64,000 nt of DNA, taken from positions 10,176,001 through 10,240,000 of the forward strand of contig CM073321.1 in NCBI GenBank assembly GCA_037043015.1. The letters run 5' to 3'. The notes under the pieces are model-generated. The model made no database searches. It worked only from the letters and a program-made list of their open reading frames with translations, and was not told the origin of the DNA. This document shows positions 44,729 to 56,443 of this stretch, one piece after another. This DNA is from Bryum argenteum. Lineage: Eukaryota > Streptophyta > Bryopsida > Bryales > Bryaceae. How positions within the stretch are numbered: position 1 is the first letter of the stretch; every line of letters begins with the position of its first letter. The position numbers were made by a program, and so were the translations under genes.

Positions 44729-44904
44729 GCTGAACTTCTTGAAAATACCGGCAAAAAATCTCCCCCCTGCTATCAATGTGCACCAAACCCCAAAAACTCC
44801 TCAGACGACCCGGCAGTGCGCATCATTAAGACGAGCAAGGACACAGGGCGGAGGAGAGTTCGGTAGCGGTTTGGGGAAAAGTAATATCAAACCCCCGCGT
44901 TGGG

Positions 44905-45280
44905 GTTTATATATCCTTGGAGACCGGCGGTCGCCCTATAGTCGCCCACCGGCGGTCGCCCCTACGATCGCCACCGGGCGGTCGCCCCAGTCCCATTGCC
45001 GCGACGACAATGCACCGGGCGGTCGCCCTACGCCCCATTGCCGCGAACAAATTTGCCCGGCGGTCGCCCTACGCCCCGCCACACGCGAGCAATTGCATCG
45101 GGCGGTCGCCCGCTTCTCCGTTGTCGCGATTAGCTGCACCGGCGGTCGCCCTACGCCTGCGTCGCGCCCGGTATGCCTGCGTCGCGCCCTCACACGGACC
45201 GGCGGTCGCCACGCAACGTCATACCTCTATCTGGACCGCCGGTCGCCTTGAATTTCTGGTCGCCCCGGCGTATATATTCC
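44905..45280. promoter_or_regulatory. Bidirectional promoter: array flanked by two outward TATA boxes
   Basis: TATATAAACCCC on the minus strand (near 44912) faces the kinase-like gene. TATATATTCCCCC on the plus strand (near 45269) faces the WCH/RING gene. Between them are about ten copies of CGGTCGCC with 30-50 bp spacing. The arrangement suggests that the array acts as a shared upstream element. Confidence 0.5.
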
Positions 45281-45404
45281 CCCATCGTATCTGAACTTGT
45301 TATTTGGGTTTACTGGCCTAGCGCGTTGTCTTACATCCATTAAATTGGTTGCATGCTCGTTCGGGGTAGGTAATAACTATTTGCCATTTTTGGCTATTTC
45401 ATCC

Positions 45405-47365
45405 ATGGCTACTCTCGGGCAACTTAGGAAGGAAGAGAACGACAAGAAGAGGAAGAGGAAGTGCGCTCCACAACGGAAAAGATTACACGTGCTTCAAAAT
45501 CCAAATAAGCTTGCCTTCAGAGGTTGGGAAGATGAACCAGATATGTGGACGATGGCCACTTGCGAATCGTTCATTCAATGGTGTCACATTGACAAGAAAT
45601 TCCCTCTGTCTCGTCACCATTTTCATCGGCGCACCAACAAGGCAAATCTTAAGTTTTGCAAATGCCCAAACTTCAAGCAACGATGCACTGAGGTTTACCA
45701 AGTCATGTATGGCATGCCATGTGTGGAGCGCAATGAGGTTCCATTGTTTCTTGCTCGTGGAGTATACGCCGAGGTTGCTCTTGGTAAACGAGTGGATTGG
45801 ACAACTGTCAAAGAGGGGAAGCATGTAACACAACCTTCAACGAGTGACATTCCGACAGGCATTCTAAGATTCCCTGACGCTCCTAATGGTGGCATGGCAG
45901 TGACGAGGTCTATTACCAAGGCTATGGAAGAGGCTGCCTATCATAGTGCTACATCGGAAGAGGACGATGACTCGGATGGTTCGCGGCCTCGTAAGGCGGT
46001 GCGTCAAGTACAACAACCTCTTCCTCTCGCCAGCGTTGTGATTGATGCGGATCAGCGTCATAATTTACCTGGCCGCGTTCCTGAAATAGGTGGCTCTCGC
46101 CCTGCAATAGCAAGTAATTCACTCGTAGTAGAGCCCCATGGTACTTGCATCTTACCATTGGAAGAACTTGACACATCTTCCGATCTCAAAGCTCTTCTGA
46201 AGAGTAAAGACGACGTCATAGCAAGATTGCAAGCGGATCTCAAAAAAACACGAGCAATGTATGAGGAGAAGGTGAAAGAAGGGGACCAGCTTTCCGTGGA
46301 ATATGCACGCATGGGCAAGAACTATCTCACGCACGTAACATTCGTGGAGATGTAGAGAAATCTGACATGGCGGATGTTGATAGAGTTGTCTTCAACCTTA
46401 CAGAGGACTTGGCATTTGGAGAAATGTCACCACAACGCCCTACATTGCGCCGTCCTGTGAAAGCTCAGCCATGTGTTGTTAATATGTCGGGCCTCGAACG
46501 AGAAGAAGATGTACGATGTGATTCTCAAGATTCTTTATCTTTACCGATGTTCCCCCCTATTCGTAATCCCCCTATCATGTCGTCTGATGGATACAACTCC
46601 TTATTAATGGAAAAGCTACAACTGCAAGCCCGTTTGGAGCAGTTGTCTGCCACTTACTACCATTGGAAGGTGGCATGTATACTTTCGGTGGATAGAGGGA
46701 GACAAGTTGCAGCGGAGCTGGAGAAGATCGATAAGAATTTTACTAGTGGAGCTGGTCGGCGAACGTTCGGTATGACCTCGTGGCCCAACCCTCCGCAGTT
46801 TGTATTGGATCACTCTACGTGTCCCATATGCCTAAATCCATTTGGACCTGAGGGTGGATGGGCTTTAGGCTCTTGTGTCCATATGTATCATCCGCAGTGT
46901 CTTTTAGTTCATTGTTTGACTCAAAGTCGTTGTGCTATATGCAAAGCGCCTTTTCACGAGCGATTCTACGAGATGTTCAATCTAAGAACTTATATGCCGC
47001 CTTCTTGGGAACACAATGCTGAGACTACTGACGAGGTTCGATTCTGGGGTAAAGACCTTATTTGGAGTTGGCGTAGAGGTGAACATGATCTCGAGAAGAG
47101 TACTCCTAGCTCCCAATTGAATTGGGAGACTGATCCAAATGAGATTCTAAGAGTTGCACCAATACTTGCCGGACAAGGTCCACAGCATGAGGGTAATCGG
47201 ATGTTCTTCTTCCAATGCCTTGGAGGCTATTTTGATGTGAGCTCTAATACATTCAAGTGGGGGCCCCATCCAATGGGACATCGATGGAATCAATATGGGA
47301 AGAGAGTAACCGACGGTGAAGGTCGTGCCTCCATGGAAGATTTGGAAGAGTGTCAATATCTTTGA
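45405..47365 (+). pseudogene. WCH-domain protein with coiled coil and RING-H2 finger (one frameshift)
   Basis: ATG at 45405 opens MATLGQLRKEENDKKRKRK. The WCH domain (residues about 35-145) shows LAFRGWEDEPDMW, FIQWCHIDKKFPLSRHHFHR, ANLKFCKCPNFKQRCTEVYQ and VYAEVALGKRVDW. An acidic linker and a coiled coil (KSKDDVIARLQADLKKTRAM) follow. A frameshift at about 46350 leads into a second coiled coil and CPICLNPF...GSCVHMYHPQC...CAICKAPF, a RING with the ligand order of RING-H2, usually an E3 ubiquitin ligase. The end (ECQYL) is followed by a short conserved-looking tail. The frameshift may be a real break or an assembly error. Confidence 0.6.
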
Positions 47366-47640
47366 GTCTACTTGGGGCCACGATACCGTCTCAAAGCTCT
47401 AGACTATTTATTTGGATGTACATAGTCCCCTCACAAGAAGGACTTTGCGGGACTTGAAAGACTCTAGAGTCTTAGATCCGATCTTAAATGCGGATGGTCC
47501 ATTCAATCGAACTCGTGCAAAAAGCGCAAACTTCTTGTTGGAGAATGCTCCAACCCTCGGCCTAGTGAATGATAATTACGATATTGTGAATCCATACACT
47601 CCAAAGATAGCGTATGGTTTTAGCTATATAGGACTATATT
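47366..47640 (+). pseudogene. C-terminal tail of the WCH/RING gene in a shifted frame
   Basis: One frame over, the sequence reads on as HSPLTRRTLRDLKDSRVLDP, then KSANFLLENAPTLGLVND, with one TAG near 47400. It probably belonged to the gene upstream. Beyond 47640 coding signal fades. Confidence 0.35.
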
Positions 47641-48143
47641 TCATTATAGTATTATCGAGTGGCAGCTTTTTGCAACAATGTATCTCATTTCCTATTGTAC
47701 TACTTTTTGCATCGATTAAATCAATGGTATGTATTTGGTTCGCTCCTTTGCTTGTGGTCTATCGATTGTACTTTGTCAGCTTTTATTGTATCTTACATCT
47801 TCATAGTCCATATAACCCGCCCAACCCCTTGTACCAATGCACAAACACGTACTTACGCATGATGAAAGGTAAAAACAAACTTCCATATATAAAGAGTATG
47901 CGAAAAAGTACATAGAAGAAATTACGTACACTTTCCCTACACCTAATTAACGTAAATCAAATATCGTTTGGTGAATGTTGGGGGTGTAAGTCCATCGCCT
48001 CTATGTTAAGAATCTTCAACTTTTTCCTTGCCCTTTGAAAATAGTGATCGTTGTGGTTCCAAATCAGCGTCGATTGCGTTTATGTTGATGTCAACTTTTG
48101 CGTTACTTTTACAATGAGCCCACTCTGCCCATGCATCCTCGAA
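47641..48143. other. Intergenic between convergent genes, no gene seen
   Basis: AT-rich sequence between the plus-strand WCH/RING gene and the 3' end of the minus-strand WCH gene. A hydrophobic open stretch at 47640-47860 has no other support. Confidence 0.4.
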
Positions 48144-49331
48144 TCAAGCATTCTCCTCAGCTACACGTAGTTGCTTTGCGAGTTTTACATTCTGGTCTTC
48201 ACTCCATTTCACCAGCCTCTTTAATTTGTCAACTTCCTCTGGAGTCTTGCCATACTTACCCGCTAATGCCAAATCCCGAATGCGTAGCATCTCTTTATCT
48301 ACCTCTAGAGCAATAGATTCTTCAATATCCGTCAACCGATCCCTCCTCTCAGCTAGGAACCCTTCCAGGTAAGTATGTTTTGCTGTCCAGAACTCTACGT
48401 AGTCTTCTATGGAAAGGCTGTTTGAATTTTTCTTCTCGAAAAACTTCTCACGAGCCTCTTTTCGTAGCACAAGCATGGTCTCCATGTCAGCTATGCAGTC
48501 TAGAGCTTTTTCGAAAACCTCCCGACATTCTTCTTGTACATCGTATGGTGTAGAAAGGGCTCTTTCTTTGAGGGCTTCCAATTCCTTTCTATTCTGCAGT
48601 ACTAACTCCAATTCCATGCATTTTCCTATACTGAAATTGTGCAAAATGATCAAAGTATCCATGGCTTTGGATAATCTTCCACCCACTTTTTGGAATGGAT
48701 TTACCTGAAAGGAAATTCCTTCAGTCCAATGTATTGGAGGACCAGTTGGTTCAAAGAGCTCGTATTCGTGTGTGTGTTCATCCTCCGAGGATTCGGAAGA
48801 AGACCCTGCTGTATAAAATTCCGCATCGGCCTTAGGACTCATAGGTACAGTTCCAATTCCATCTCCTTCAATAGTCTTTGATGTCTCTCCAACCTCTATT
48901 GGTTCGGTCTTCTCTTGTATAGGCAAACGTGGATGCGTCCACCAATGCACGTTCTTCCCGAGAATCATTTCCGCATATGCCATTTGTGCCAAAAAGTAGG
49001 GAACCTCATATTTAAAAATATGGTTGTTACCGTATATCAAATGCCAAGCATATATGCATCTTGCTTTGAATTCGAAATGATGGCACTCTCGGAGGTTAGC
49101 TTCATTCTTGTGCCGATGAATATTGTGCCAATGTAGAGGAAAGAGCTTGTTGATGTGGCACCACTCCACATATTTCTCACATATGGCAAAAGACCACGGC
49201 CCCGTCTCTTCCTCCCATCCTCGAAACGCTACTATCTTTGGATTCTTCAAAATGTCTCTGCGCTTCTTCGCAATCCGACCTCGGTCATGGCGCACCATGG
49301 ATGTGCCCGCTACAACAGGTAGTGCCTCCAT
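48144..49331 (-). CDS. WCH-domain coiled-coil protein, intact 395-residue frame
   Basis: ATG at 49331 gives MEALPVVAGTSMVRHDRGRI. The WCH domain (about 20-140) shows VAFRGWEEETGPW, YVEWCHINKLFPLHWHNIHR, ANLRECHHFEFKARCIYAW and MAYAEMILGKNVHWW. A Pro/Glu/Ser-rich acidic linker follows. The C-terminal 200 residues are predicted coiled coil (RKELEALKERAL, DCIADMETMLVLRKEAREKF). There is no RING. This is the only uninterrupted long member of the family here. The promoter block lies at about 49385-49425 and an array at 49497-49790. Function unknown; the basic start and conserved Cys/His/Trp suggest nucleic-acid or zinc binding. Confidence 0.7.
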   Translation of the reverse strand: MEALPVVAGTSMVRHDRGRIAKKRRDILKNPKIVAFRGWEEETGPWSFAICEKYVEWCHINKLFPLHWHNIHRHKNEANLRECHHFEFKARCIYAWHLIYGNNHIFKYEVPYFLAQMAYAEMILGKNVHWWTHPRLPIQEKTEPIEVGETSKTIEGDGIGTVPMSPKADAEFYTAGSSSESSEDEHTHEYELFEPTGPPIHWTEGISFQVNPFQKVGGRLSKAMDTLIILHNFSIGKCMELELVLQNRKELEALKERALSTPYDVQEECREVFEKALDCIADMETMLVLRKEAREKFFEKKNSNSLSIEDYVEFWTAKHTYLEGFLAERRDRLTDIEESIALEVDKEMLRIRDLALAGKYGKTPEEVDKLKRLVKWSEDQNVKLAKQLRVAEENA

Positions 49332-49384
49332 AAGAAAAATTCGTAGAAACGCAAAGTCCCTCTACGAGCAAGCAAGCAGCAACT

Positions 49385-49430
49385 CTGAAGTCGATACTAG
49401 TCAATGCGCGAAAAGGAGGTACTCGCAAAG
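49385..49430 (-). promoter_or_regulatory. Conserved promoter-proximal block of the 49331 gene
   Basis: The minus strand reads GCGCATTGACTAGTATCGAC, then AGAGTTGCTGCTTGCTTGCTCG, closely matching the blocks upstream of the genes at 51480 and 56444. Confidence 0.55.
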
Positions 49431-49496
49431 TGTGAAAATGGACTGCCTGTCGCGTTCTTAAGCACAGTGATAAGGCAACTGGCGTTCTACAAAATG

Positions 49497-49790
49497 TGCA
49501 CCGCCGGTCGCCCGCCGGTCCAGCTATCGCCCTATCTGTACCGCCGATCGCCCCAGCGACCGACGTTCGCCCATGAGCGACCGACGTTCGCCCATAAGCT
49601 ATACCCGGGGTCGCCTTGTGACCGACGTTCGCTCATTGGCTGGACCGCCGATCGCCCCAGCGACCGACGTTCGCCCATGAGCTGGACCGCCGATCGCCCT
49701 AGCGACCGACGTTCGCCCATGAGCTGGACCGCCGATCGCCCTAGCGACCGACGTTCGCCCATGAGCTGAATCGGCGGTCGCCCTATTTCA
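49497..49790. repeat. CGGTCGCC-type array with a 42-bp tandem unit
   Basis: A 42-bp unit containing GACCGACGTTCGCCCATGAG and CTGGACCGCCGATCGCC repeats about three times between 49620 and 49766; flanking words are diverged copies. It is upstream of the gene at 49331. Confidence 0.85.
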
Positions 49791-51080
49791 CCTCTTTATG
49801 TTGAATGCGAGGGCATCAGGTTTCATAGCAGCTCCTACGAGGATGAGAATCATGAGATGAGGATGAATATTGTATGGGGGAGGAATAAAAGAGCCCTTTA
49901 GTTTATAATGTATTAATCTAAAAATTAGGAAGGTACGCATAGGGTAGGAATTTCGAATCGTGGGTCCCATAATTCCCATTTTATGATCATTCAATTCCTA
50001 AGAAATGGACAAGAGATGTGTAAATGGATAATAATGAATGGGAGGAAGGAGGGGGTGAGAGTTCCTCGTCCTCTTTGTAGGCATGAATGGTATATATTAT
50101 TTTGTATGGTGTATATTTTAAGAAGTCATATCGTGCCTAATCATTTATAATAATTGATAAAATGTGAATTCATTTATAGAGCATCAGCCTCTTCAATGCA
50201 TGAAAACACTTTAATGAATCTAACGATTCAATACCTACAATCTAAGAATGTAATCCAAGGTAGTCAATTTCTAGCATCTAGATAAGATACCATTTCTGTA
50301 CCAAAACTGCACCTCATATTTTAACATCACATTCAAGAACAATTTCTAGTTTCTTTTTATATCAGTGGAGCCTTTAATAAATTATAAGATCTCCGTATAT
50401 AATATCTGACTGATAGATTATCCTTGCAATGAGTTTATGGGCTCATAACATTATGAAATTGGTTAAATTGAGTGGGGGGAGGATTTTGAAAATTTTGGCA
50501 AGTCAAATAATAAGGCCTTGAAATACAATTAAGTGAATGGGATTAGTGCATATACCCTAGAAAGCACTGAGAGAAATAGTTGCTTACCAAATTAAAAGGT
50601 GATATATCATGACATATTATATGTTTGGAGAAAAAAAGAGTGACCACTATATGAAGGTAAATATTTGAAGTCAAGAAGACTAATGATTTGCGGACATTCT
50701 TATCAACCCATTATTGAGCGTACTTTTGGAACCAATATTTGATGAGTATTTTATGTTGAGAATTCTGAGAATGTTGAAAATTATAATTTTGTAAATTGTG
50801 ATTAAACTTGTATCGATCTAAATCCATATTACACCACAAGAGTATCCAATGAGCATAAAATACATTTTTCATGTATCATGGTCACCGCTCTTGGCAAAAT
50901 GCCCATGACCATAAGAATCATTTTCAACTGGGAATGAGATATAGGAAGAACGGAGTGGGAATGAGAGGGGATGAGGGGGGATGAGGGGGATTGAAGGGGG
51001 GAGTGGGGGAGATGCTTGAATCGGTTAATTCAAAATTTGATTGTTGCATAAAGAGGATCCAAGAAAAAGAGCGGGAGCTC
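49791..51080. other. No gene seen
   Basis: AT-rich sequence without frames above noise. A G-rich run (GAGGGGGGATGAGGGGG-like) lies at 50945-51015. Confidence 0.5.
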
Positions 51081-51094
51081 TCGCGAAGTCGCCC

Positions 51095-51290
51095 CTGCAG
51101 AGTGCCGGTCGCCCCGATGCGCTCCGCTGAGGCTGGATCGAAACTCTTCTGAAGCTGCACCGGCAGTCGCCCCGAAGGTCTGCTGCAGCTGGACCGGCGG
51201 TCGCCCTGGAGCGAGTCTTGCAAGAAACACTGGACTGGCGGTCGCCCTAACGATGTCGCCGGGACACCGCCGGTTGCCCTATCACAGAAG
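51095..51290. repeat. CGGTCGCC-type array upstream of the 51480 gene
   Basis: Six or so words of the form CCGGCGGTCGCCC or close variants at 25-45 bp spacing. Confidence 0.75.
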
Positions 51291-51319
51291 GTTAAATACA
51301 ATCGTAATTGGCCGTAGTC

Positions 51320-51400
51320 GTCACTTTTCAGTCCACGTGCCGTGGTGTTGCGCATTGTCTGGTGTCGACTCAAAGTTGCCACTTGCTTGCTCGATTGGAG
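51320..51400 (+). promoter_or_regulatory. G-box and conserved promoter-proximal block of the 51480 gene
   Basis: TCCACGTGCC (a CACGTG G-box) at about 51332 is followed by GCGCATTGTCTGGTGTCGAC, a short spacer and AGTTGCC...CTTGCTTGCTCG. The arrangement and sequence recur upstream of the 56444 gene and, with changes, of three others. Confidence 0.55.
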
Positions 51401-51479
51401 GCCAACGTGGACTGCACTATTTTTGGTGTTTTGTATCTAACATCACATCATAGCGGCATTTCCGTGATCGGAGGTAACA

Positions 51480-53099
51480 ATGACTACAATTGCGGAACGT
51501 AAAATAGTACTTGGGGAGCGACGCAAGAAGAGAGGAAAAACACAGAAGAGGAATCACCGTATTCTCCAAGATGCCACTCAACGCGCTTTTCCGGGGTGGG
51601 AGACCGAAGAGGGTGTGTGGAGTCAGACAACAGTGAAGAATTACATCGCCTGGTGCCACATCAGCAAGTTGTTTCCACACTTTCGACATGAGACGCACTT
51701 GAAATTAAATGCTGCAAATCTGCACTATTGTAAGCATGACAAATTTGTGCAACGATGTATTGAAGTGTGGAGGTTCCTTTATAAAGGCAAGAATGTCACC
51801 AAGAACGAGGTTTCGTATCATATTGCTCAAATGGTGTATGCAGAGGTAATATTGGAGAAAGTGGTGGATTGGAGCTCAATGAAAAAATCGCCTCAATTCT
51901 TCCTTCCAACCAAGCAAGATATTCCAAGAGCCCCATTGAGAGAAAACCCACGAGAAGGACTTACGGCAGCAAGGCATCGGAAAGATGGGGATGCTGATGA
52001 TGTGTATGTTTGGGTAAATCCTAATTCTGATGAAGAAGAGGTTAAGGAGAGGGAGCATCATACTCCTCTTGTAGAAGGTTCTATTGGTGGCGTCGAACAC
52101 TTTCATGTGGGTGAAACAAGCGTGCAAGATTTGGATGTGATTGATGCACCTGTGAAGCACATCGAGGACCTACGAACAGAAGGAGAAGCGGATGGCATTG
52201 AATACATGGAGGTTGAAGCAATGTTTGGTGCTTGTACTTTGGGAACACCCGAAGTTATAGTTCGGCCCGTTATGAGCGCCTCTCCTCAAACAAATGTTAG
52301 CGTAGAGGATGGGACTCTAGAATATCCAATGGAAACGATTGAACAGCCAGAAAGAGAAGGAAATGAAGAAGTAGAGCTGGAGAAGGAAGTTCAAGTAGTC
52401 TTCAAAGCGAAACGCCCGAATGAAAACGATGATTCGTACATGAAGTTGTTGAACAAGGCTTTTGAGAATTATTCATATTTGTTTCATGCTTTGTCATACG
52501 AACGGGCAAAGTGTGTTGAACTCCAACATGACATAGAGGTAATCAAGGATGCAAAAATGAAGATCCAAGAGGAGGCGACGAATGTTCTTCCAGCTCTGGT
52601 TGCATCGGATCAGGTCGATTATGAGGAAGAGCTCATAAAGCAGATGAAACACTTCGAGGATGTGCGAAGGAGATACAAGCGCGTCGACGAATGGTTTGTG
52701 GTCAATTATTAGGGTCGCGAGAAGGATTTTATGGTTGAAGGAGCCAAGGACCAAGGTCATTTTGAGAAGGAGCTAAAGAAACTCATTTCGGCATGCGATG
52801 CCTTGAGAGCTGAGATCGAAAGGGTGAACCTAGCATCAATAAGATTGAAGGGGAACAAGGAAAAGTTAGTCCTCAATAGAATAGATGGAACCGTGGATAT
52901 TGCAGAAGAGGGTCAAAGTTCACAGCGCAATGAAACAACTGAGGAGTTGGTCAAAAAGCTACTTGTGCTTGCAGAAGAGGAGAGGTTCTTAAATGCAAGG
53001 ATCGAAGATCTATGTATTGCAAATAAGACAAAGGGAGAAATGTCGGAGCTGGTACCATCTAAAAAAAATCTAAAGTACAATGGAAGAAGATTAGAGTAA
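51480..53099 (+). CDS. WCH-domain coiled-coil protein, one in-frame TAG
   Basis: ATG at 51480 opens MTTIAERKIVLGERRKKRGK. The WCH domain (about 25-135) shows RAFPGWETEEGVW, YIAWCHISKLFPHFRHETHL, ANLHYCKHDKFVQRCIEVW and YAEVILEKVVDWSS. An acidic linker with EEEVKEREHH follows, then long coiled coil (YERAKCVELQHDIEVIKDAK). A single TAG at 52710-52712 splits an otherwise open 539-codon frame; downstream coil continues (GHFEKELKKLISACDALRAE). Either the stop is real and makes a 410-residue protein, or it is a recent mutation or readthrough site. No RING follows. Confidence 0.65.
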
Positions 53100-53755
53100 G
53101 CGGAATCAAATTTTAGAAAGACGTTGGTGTGTTGGTTATATCCATTTACTTTATTTTATTTGTGAACTGAAAGTTGGGAGATAAGTGCTAGGCTGGATGT
53201 TATACAATGTATCTTTTTGATTATATGATATGTTTTTACTAGTAAGATACCCGTTGAACGATGTTATGTTTATTATTTGTATATATGCGCACGGTGTTAT
53301 TTTAATCATCTTGTTTATTCTTTTTATTTTTTTATTTTTTATTTTAAATGCATGATTTGGAAATATCTAAAAATAGAATGGTATGTAGGCTGGTAATTAT
53401 TTAAGTTGGTAGGTTTGTATGTTGGTAGGTTGGTGGATACTTTGGACAGTGGTCTTTTAGAAAATTATGTCGTGTATACCATTCCATATGTATATATAAT
53501 GATATTGAATTTTGGAAAGCTTTGATTAGTATTAATCCACGATGAAGTAATGATAAATAATTTGTAAAAATTTGGAATCGTAACTAAGTTGTTGAAGTTA
53601 CGTATAAATATATGGTGGGATTTAGTTGCAAGTATTTAGAGTCAATGAATATTTTTACAAACCCCCCAAAACCTCGAAAGGCAATGATTCGTACATGATT
53701 TCAAATATGCGAAAAAGATTTGTAACAAAAGGGGGGAAGCGATATTCGCGCCCAT
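53100..53755. other. 3' flank of the 51480 gene, no gene seen
   Basis: Strongly AT-rich, with short repeats of TTGGTAGGTT near 53395-53440. Confidence 0.45.
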
Positions 53756-54140
53756 CACGTGAGACCGCCGGCCGCCTCTCTCGGCGTCGTTCGCTCATCA
53801 TCACCGGATCGGCGGTCGCCCTAGCGACCGACGTTCGCCCATCCGTCATTGACGGGTCGCCCCGTCGGGAGGGGTGCGCGAGGCTCGCGGACACTTTCTC
53901 CTTGGGTGCTTGCCCATCACGTAGACCGCCGGTCGCCCTGTCAGCGTCGTTCGCCCATCGACTGGATCGGCGGTCGCCCCATCAGGAGGGGTGCGCGGAG
54001 GCTCGCGGACACTTTCTCCTTGGGTGCTTGCCCATCACGTAGACCGCCGGTCGCCCTGTCAGCGTCGTTCGCCCATCAACTAGATCGGCGGTCGCCCTAG
54101 CGATCGACGTTCGTCCATCCGCTGTATTGGCGGTCGCGTG
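53756..54140. repeat. CGGTCGCC-type array with a 118-bp tandem duplication
   Basis: A unit starting GGGAGGGGTGCGCG at 53868 recurs at about 53986, each containing GGACACTTTCTCCTTGGGTG and GACCGCCGGTCGCCCTG. No gene follows on the right; it may be an orphan promoter or a deletion scar. Confidence 0.75.
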
Positions 54141-55815
54141 ATTTGGAGGTTTTGAATGAAGTTAACACCAAGTATCCTATACCATGCCAAGGTTGAATCA
54201 AATTAACACCAAGTATTTCCTTCCATGTAAATCCAAGTTCCATGTGGCTTCTTTCATGATTTAATATATTTAATACGGTTAGAAAAAATAATAAAACCAC
54301 CTCCTCCCCCCTTTAGTATAACTTCCTCTATTACTTAGCATCCTACAAAGTCAAAGTAAATCATAACATGTAGATACGTTTCTCTTATGGGAAATTTTGT
54401 TCTTCCATAATTTTTATAAGGTCTTTTTTAGTCAACACAAGTTTTAAAATCGTTATCCCTTTCCACAAATCTATTTTCCGTATATCATTCAATATTCTAC
54501 TCATTCAAATGACTTACAAGTAAATGATGACCTATAGATGACATATCCCCACGATTTTCTAAATAACACCATCATTTCCATAGGGTCATCATTAGGTAGT
54601 CTAAGGGTTTAAATTGTCCTCTTACCCCCTTTATCTATTTTTTCTTATTTTTTGAAGTTTTGGTGTTTCTAAGTGCTTGCAACCAAAATCCACCCTATAG
54701 ATCCCTATAAATCCACCCTATAGATCCACCCTAACGATTTTTTTTTATAGCTCCATCATGTTCATAAGGTAGTTATTACATAGTCCAATTCTTTTTAAAA
54801 TATTTTTTCTCTCCATTTGACTATTTTTTATCTATTATTTAAAGCTCTACTTACTTCGAAAATTCTATATTAATTTGGGAAAAATAGTACAGGTTGTCCT
54901 GTAATATTTTTGATGGTTCCATCATTTTTATATGATCCATATTACCTATACTAAATAGGTAGATTAGTGTTAGATACACTAATATACATAAATAGGCTAT
55001 AAGTTTTTACTATTAGTCAATATTTGTACCCTCTTCAAAGGTGAAGATGGGGATCCTTACATAGTATTGGAATCGATACTCTTGGTAAAATTTTTATCCC
55101 AAAAGTAAAAACTTGTAGCATTTTCAAATCTTATAAAAATCTAACACTAATGTACTTATTTAGTGTAGTCCAAATGTTCAAATTACATTCCCCACTTTGT
55201 TTTCGTATGCATGTGCGCACACCGCCTACTTTCACATGACTATTTAATTTTTGGAAATTCGGGAAAAATACTTTCATTCCTCCTGTGCCCCTAAGATTTA
55301 TACCATATTTTTTACACAATATGAATCACCTAGGAAAGTTATCAACACCCCTTCCACTCCCTTTTTACTTATATATTTACATATTCCCCCGTGCTTCAGA
55401 CCCCGCAATTCAAATATCCCCATATAAACTCAACCACTTAGTTCGCATTCTCCTATGCTTTTATGAATACTTCCATTACATTTATGAGGCCCTCATTACC
55501 TAATTCAAGTGTTCGTAGCACCTCCTGTATGCTTTCATTCTCTTTTCCCTTATCATTCGAAGTTGTGGTGGGTGCACCTAAATTATGACATATGGATGCG
55601 ATTTTCCTATGGTTTTTTTTATGATTCGATCATTTTCATAGGGTCATTAGTTGGAAGTCCAAGTATTAAAATCACATTATTGCCCCATTTATTTTTATTT
55701 TATTTTTTATTTTTTTTTGTTTTTAGTTTTGATGGTTCCAAATACTTGCCACCAAAAGTCATTATATAAATTCGTTACTACTTTGACAAACACGTTGGGA
55801 GGAAGGTTAGTCCTT
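54141..55815. other. No gene seen
   Basis: A 1.7-kb AT-rich stretch. It contains paired short duplications (TAGATCCACCCTA near 54700-54730) and no frame with protein-like composition. Confidence 0.5.
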
Positions 55816-56190
55816 GCCCATGAGCTGGACCGGCGGTCGCCCAGTGACCTACGTTCGCCCACCAGCTGGATCGGTGGTCGCCCCAGCGATCGGCGTTCGC
55901 CCGTCCGCTGCATCGGCGGTCGCGCGATCCAGAGGTCGCGCCCCCAGACACAAGTCGCGCCCTCCCATTTGGAGGTCGCGCCCTCTGACCGAAGGTCGCC
56001 CACCAGGTGGATCGGCGGTCGCCCTAGCGACCGACGCTCGCCCTAGCGACCGACGCTCGCCCTAGCGACCGACGCTCGCCCTAGCGACCGACGCTCGCCC
56101 TAGCGACCGACGCTCGCCCTAGCGACCGACGCTCGCCCTAGCGACCGACGCTCGCCCTTCGGCTGGATCAGCGGTCGCCCTAGAACCAGG
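55816..56190. repeat. CGGTCGCC-type array ending in seven perfect 19-bp units
   Basis: From about 56020 to 56158 the unit CCTAGCGACCGACGCTCGC repeats seven times without change. Before it, single CGGTCGCC words have 20-45 bp spacing. Perfect repetition points to recent expansion or a polymorphic minisatellite. Confidence 0.9.
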
Positions 56191-56224
56191 GTTACATATA
56201 CGCGCGCGGACACCAGCAGTCGCC

Positions 56225-56300
56225 ATTTTTCACCTCCACGTGTCGAGCCTTGCGCATTGTCTGGTGTCGACCTCTGGTTGCCGCCTGCTTGTTCGAGCGC
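56225..56300 (+). promoter_or_regulatory. G-box and conserved promoter-proximal block of the 56444 gene
   Basis: TCCACGTGTC at about 56235, then GCGCATTGTCTGGTGTCGAC at 56252, then GGTTGCCGCCTGCTTGTTCG. It aligns over roughly 80 bp with the block at 51320-51400, while the sequences further up differ. Confidence 0.55.
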
Positions 56301-56443
56301 TAGAGCGTGCGGTGATTGGCACACACGTGCCACACGTGTGCATTTTACACATACGTGCTGCCCGATTTTCGAGTTTTCTAAATTCTGTGTTAGTCCACGG
56401 AATAGATATAACTTTGTTTTGAGTTAGTTAGAAATTTTCTTCC

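Noticed and set aside
49532..49762. Arg/Ser-rich frames across the CGGTCGCC arrays (also at 42300-42780, 53650-54140, 55700-56060)
   Set aside because: They are products of the tandem repeat and are open on both strands; no evidence for protein.
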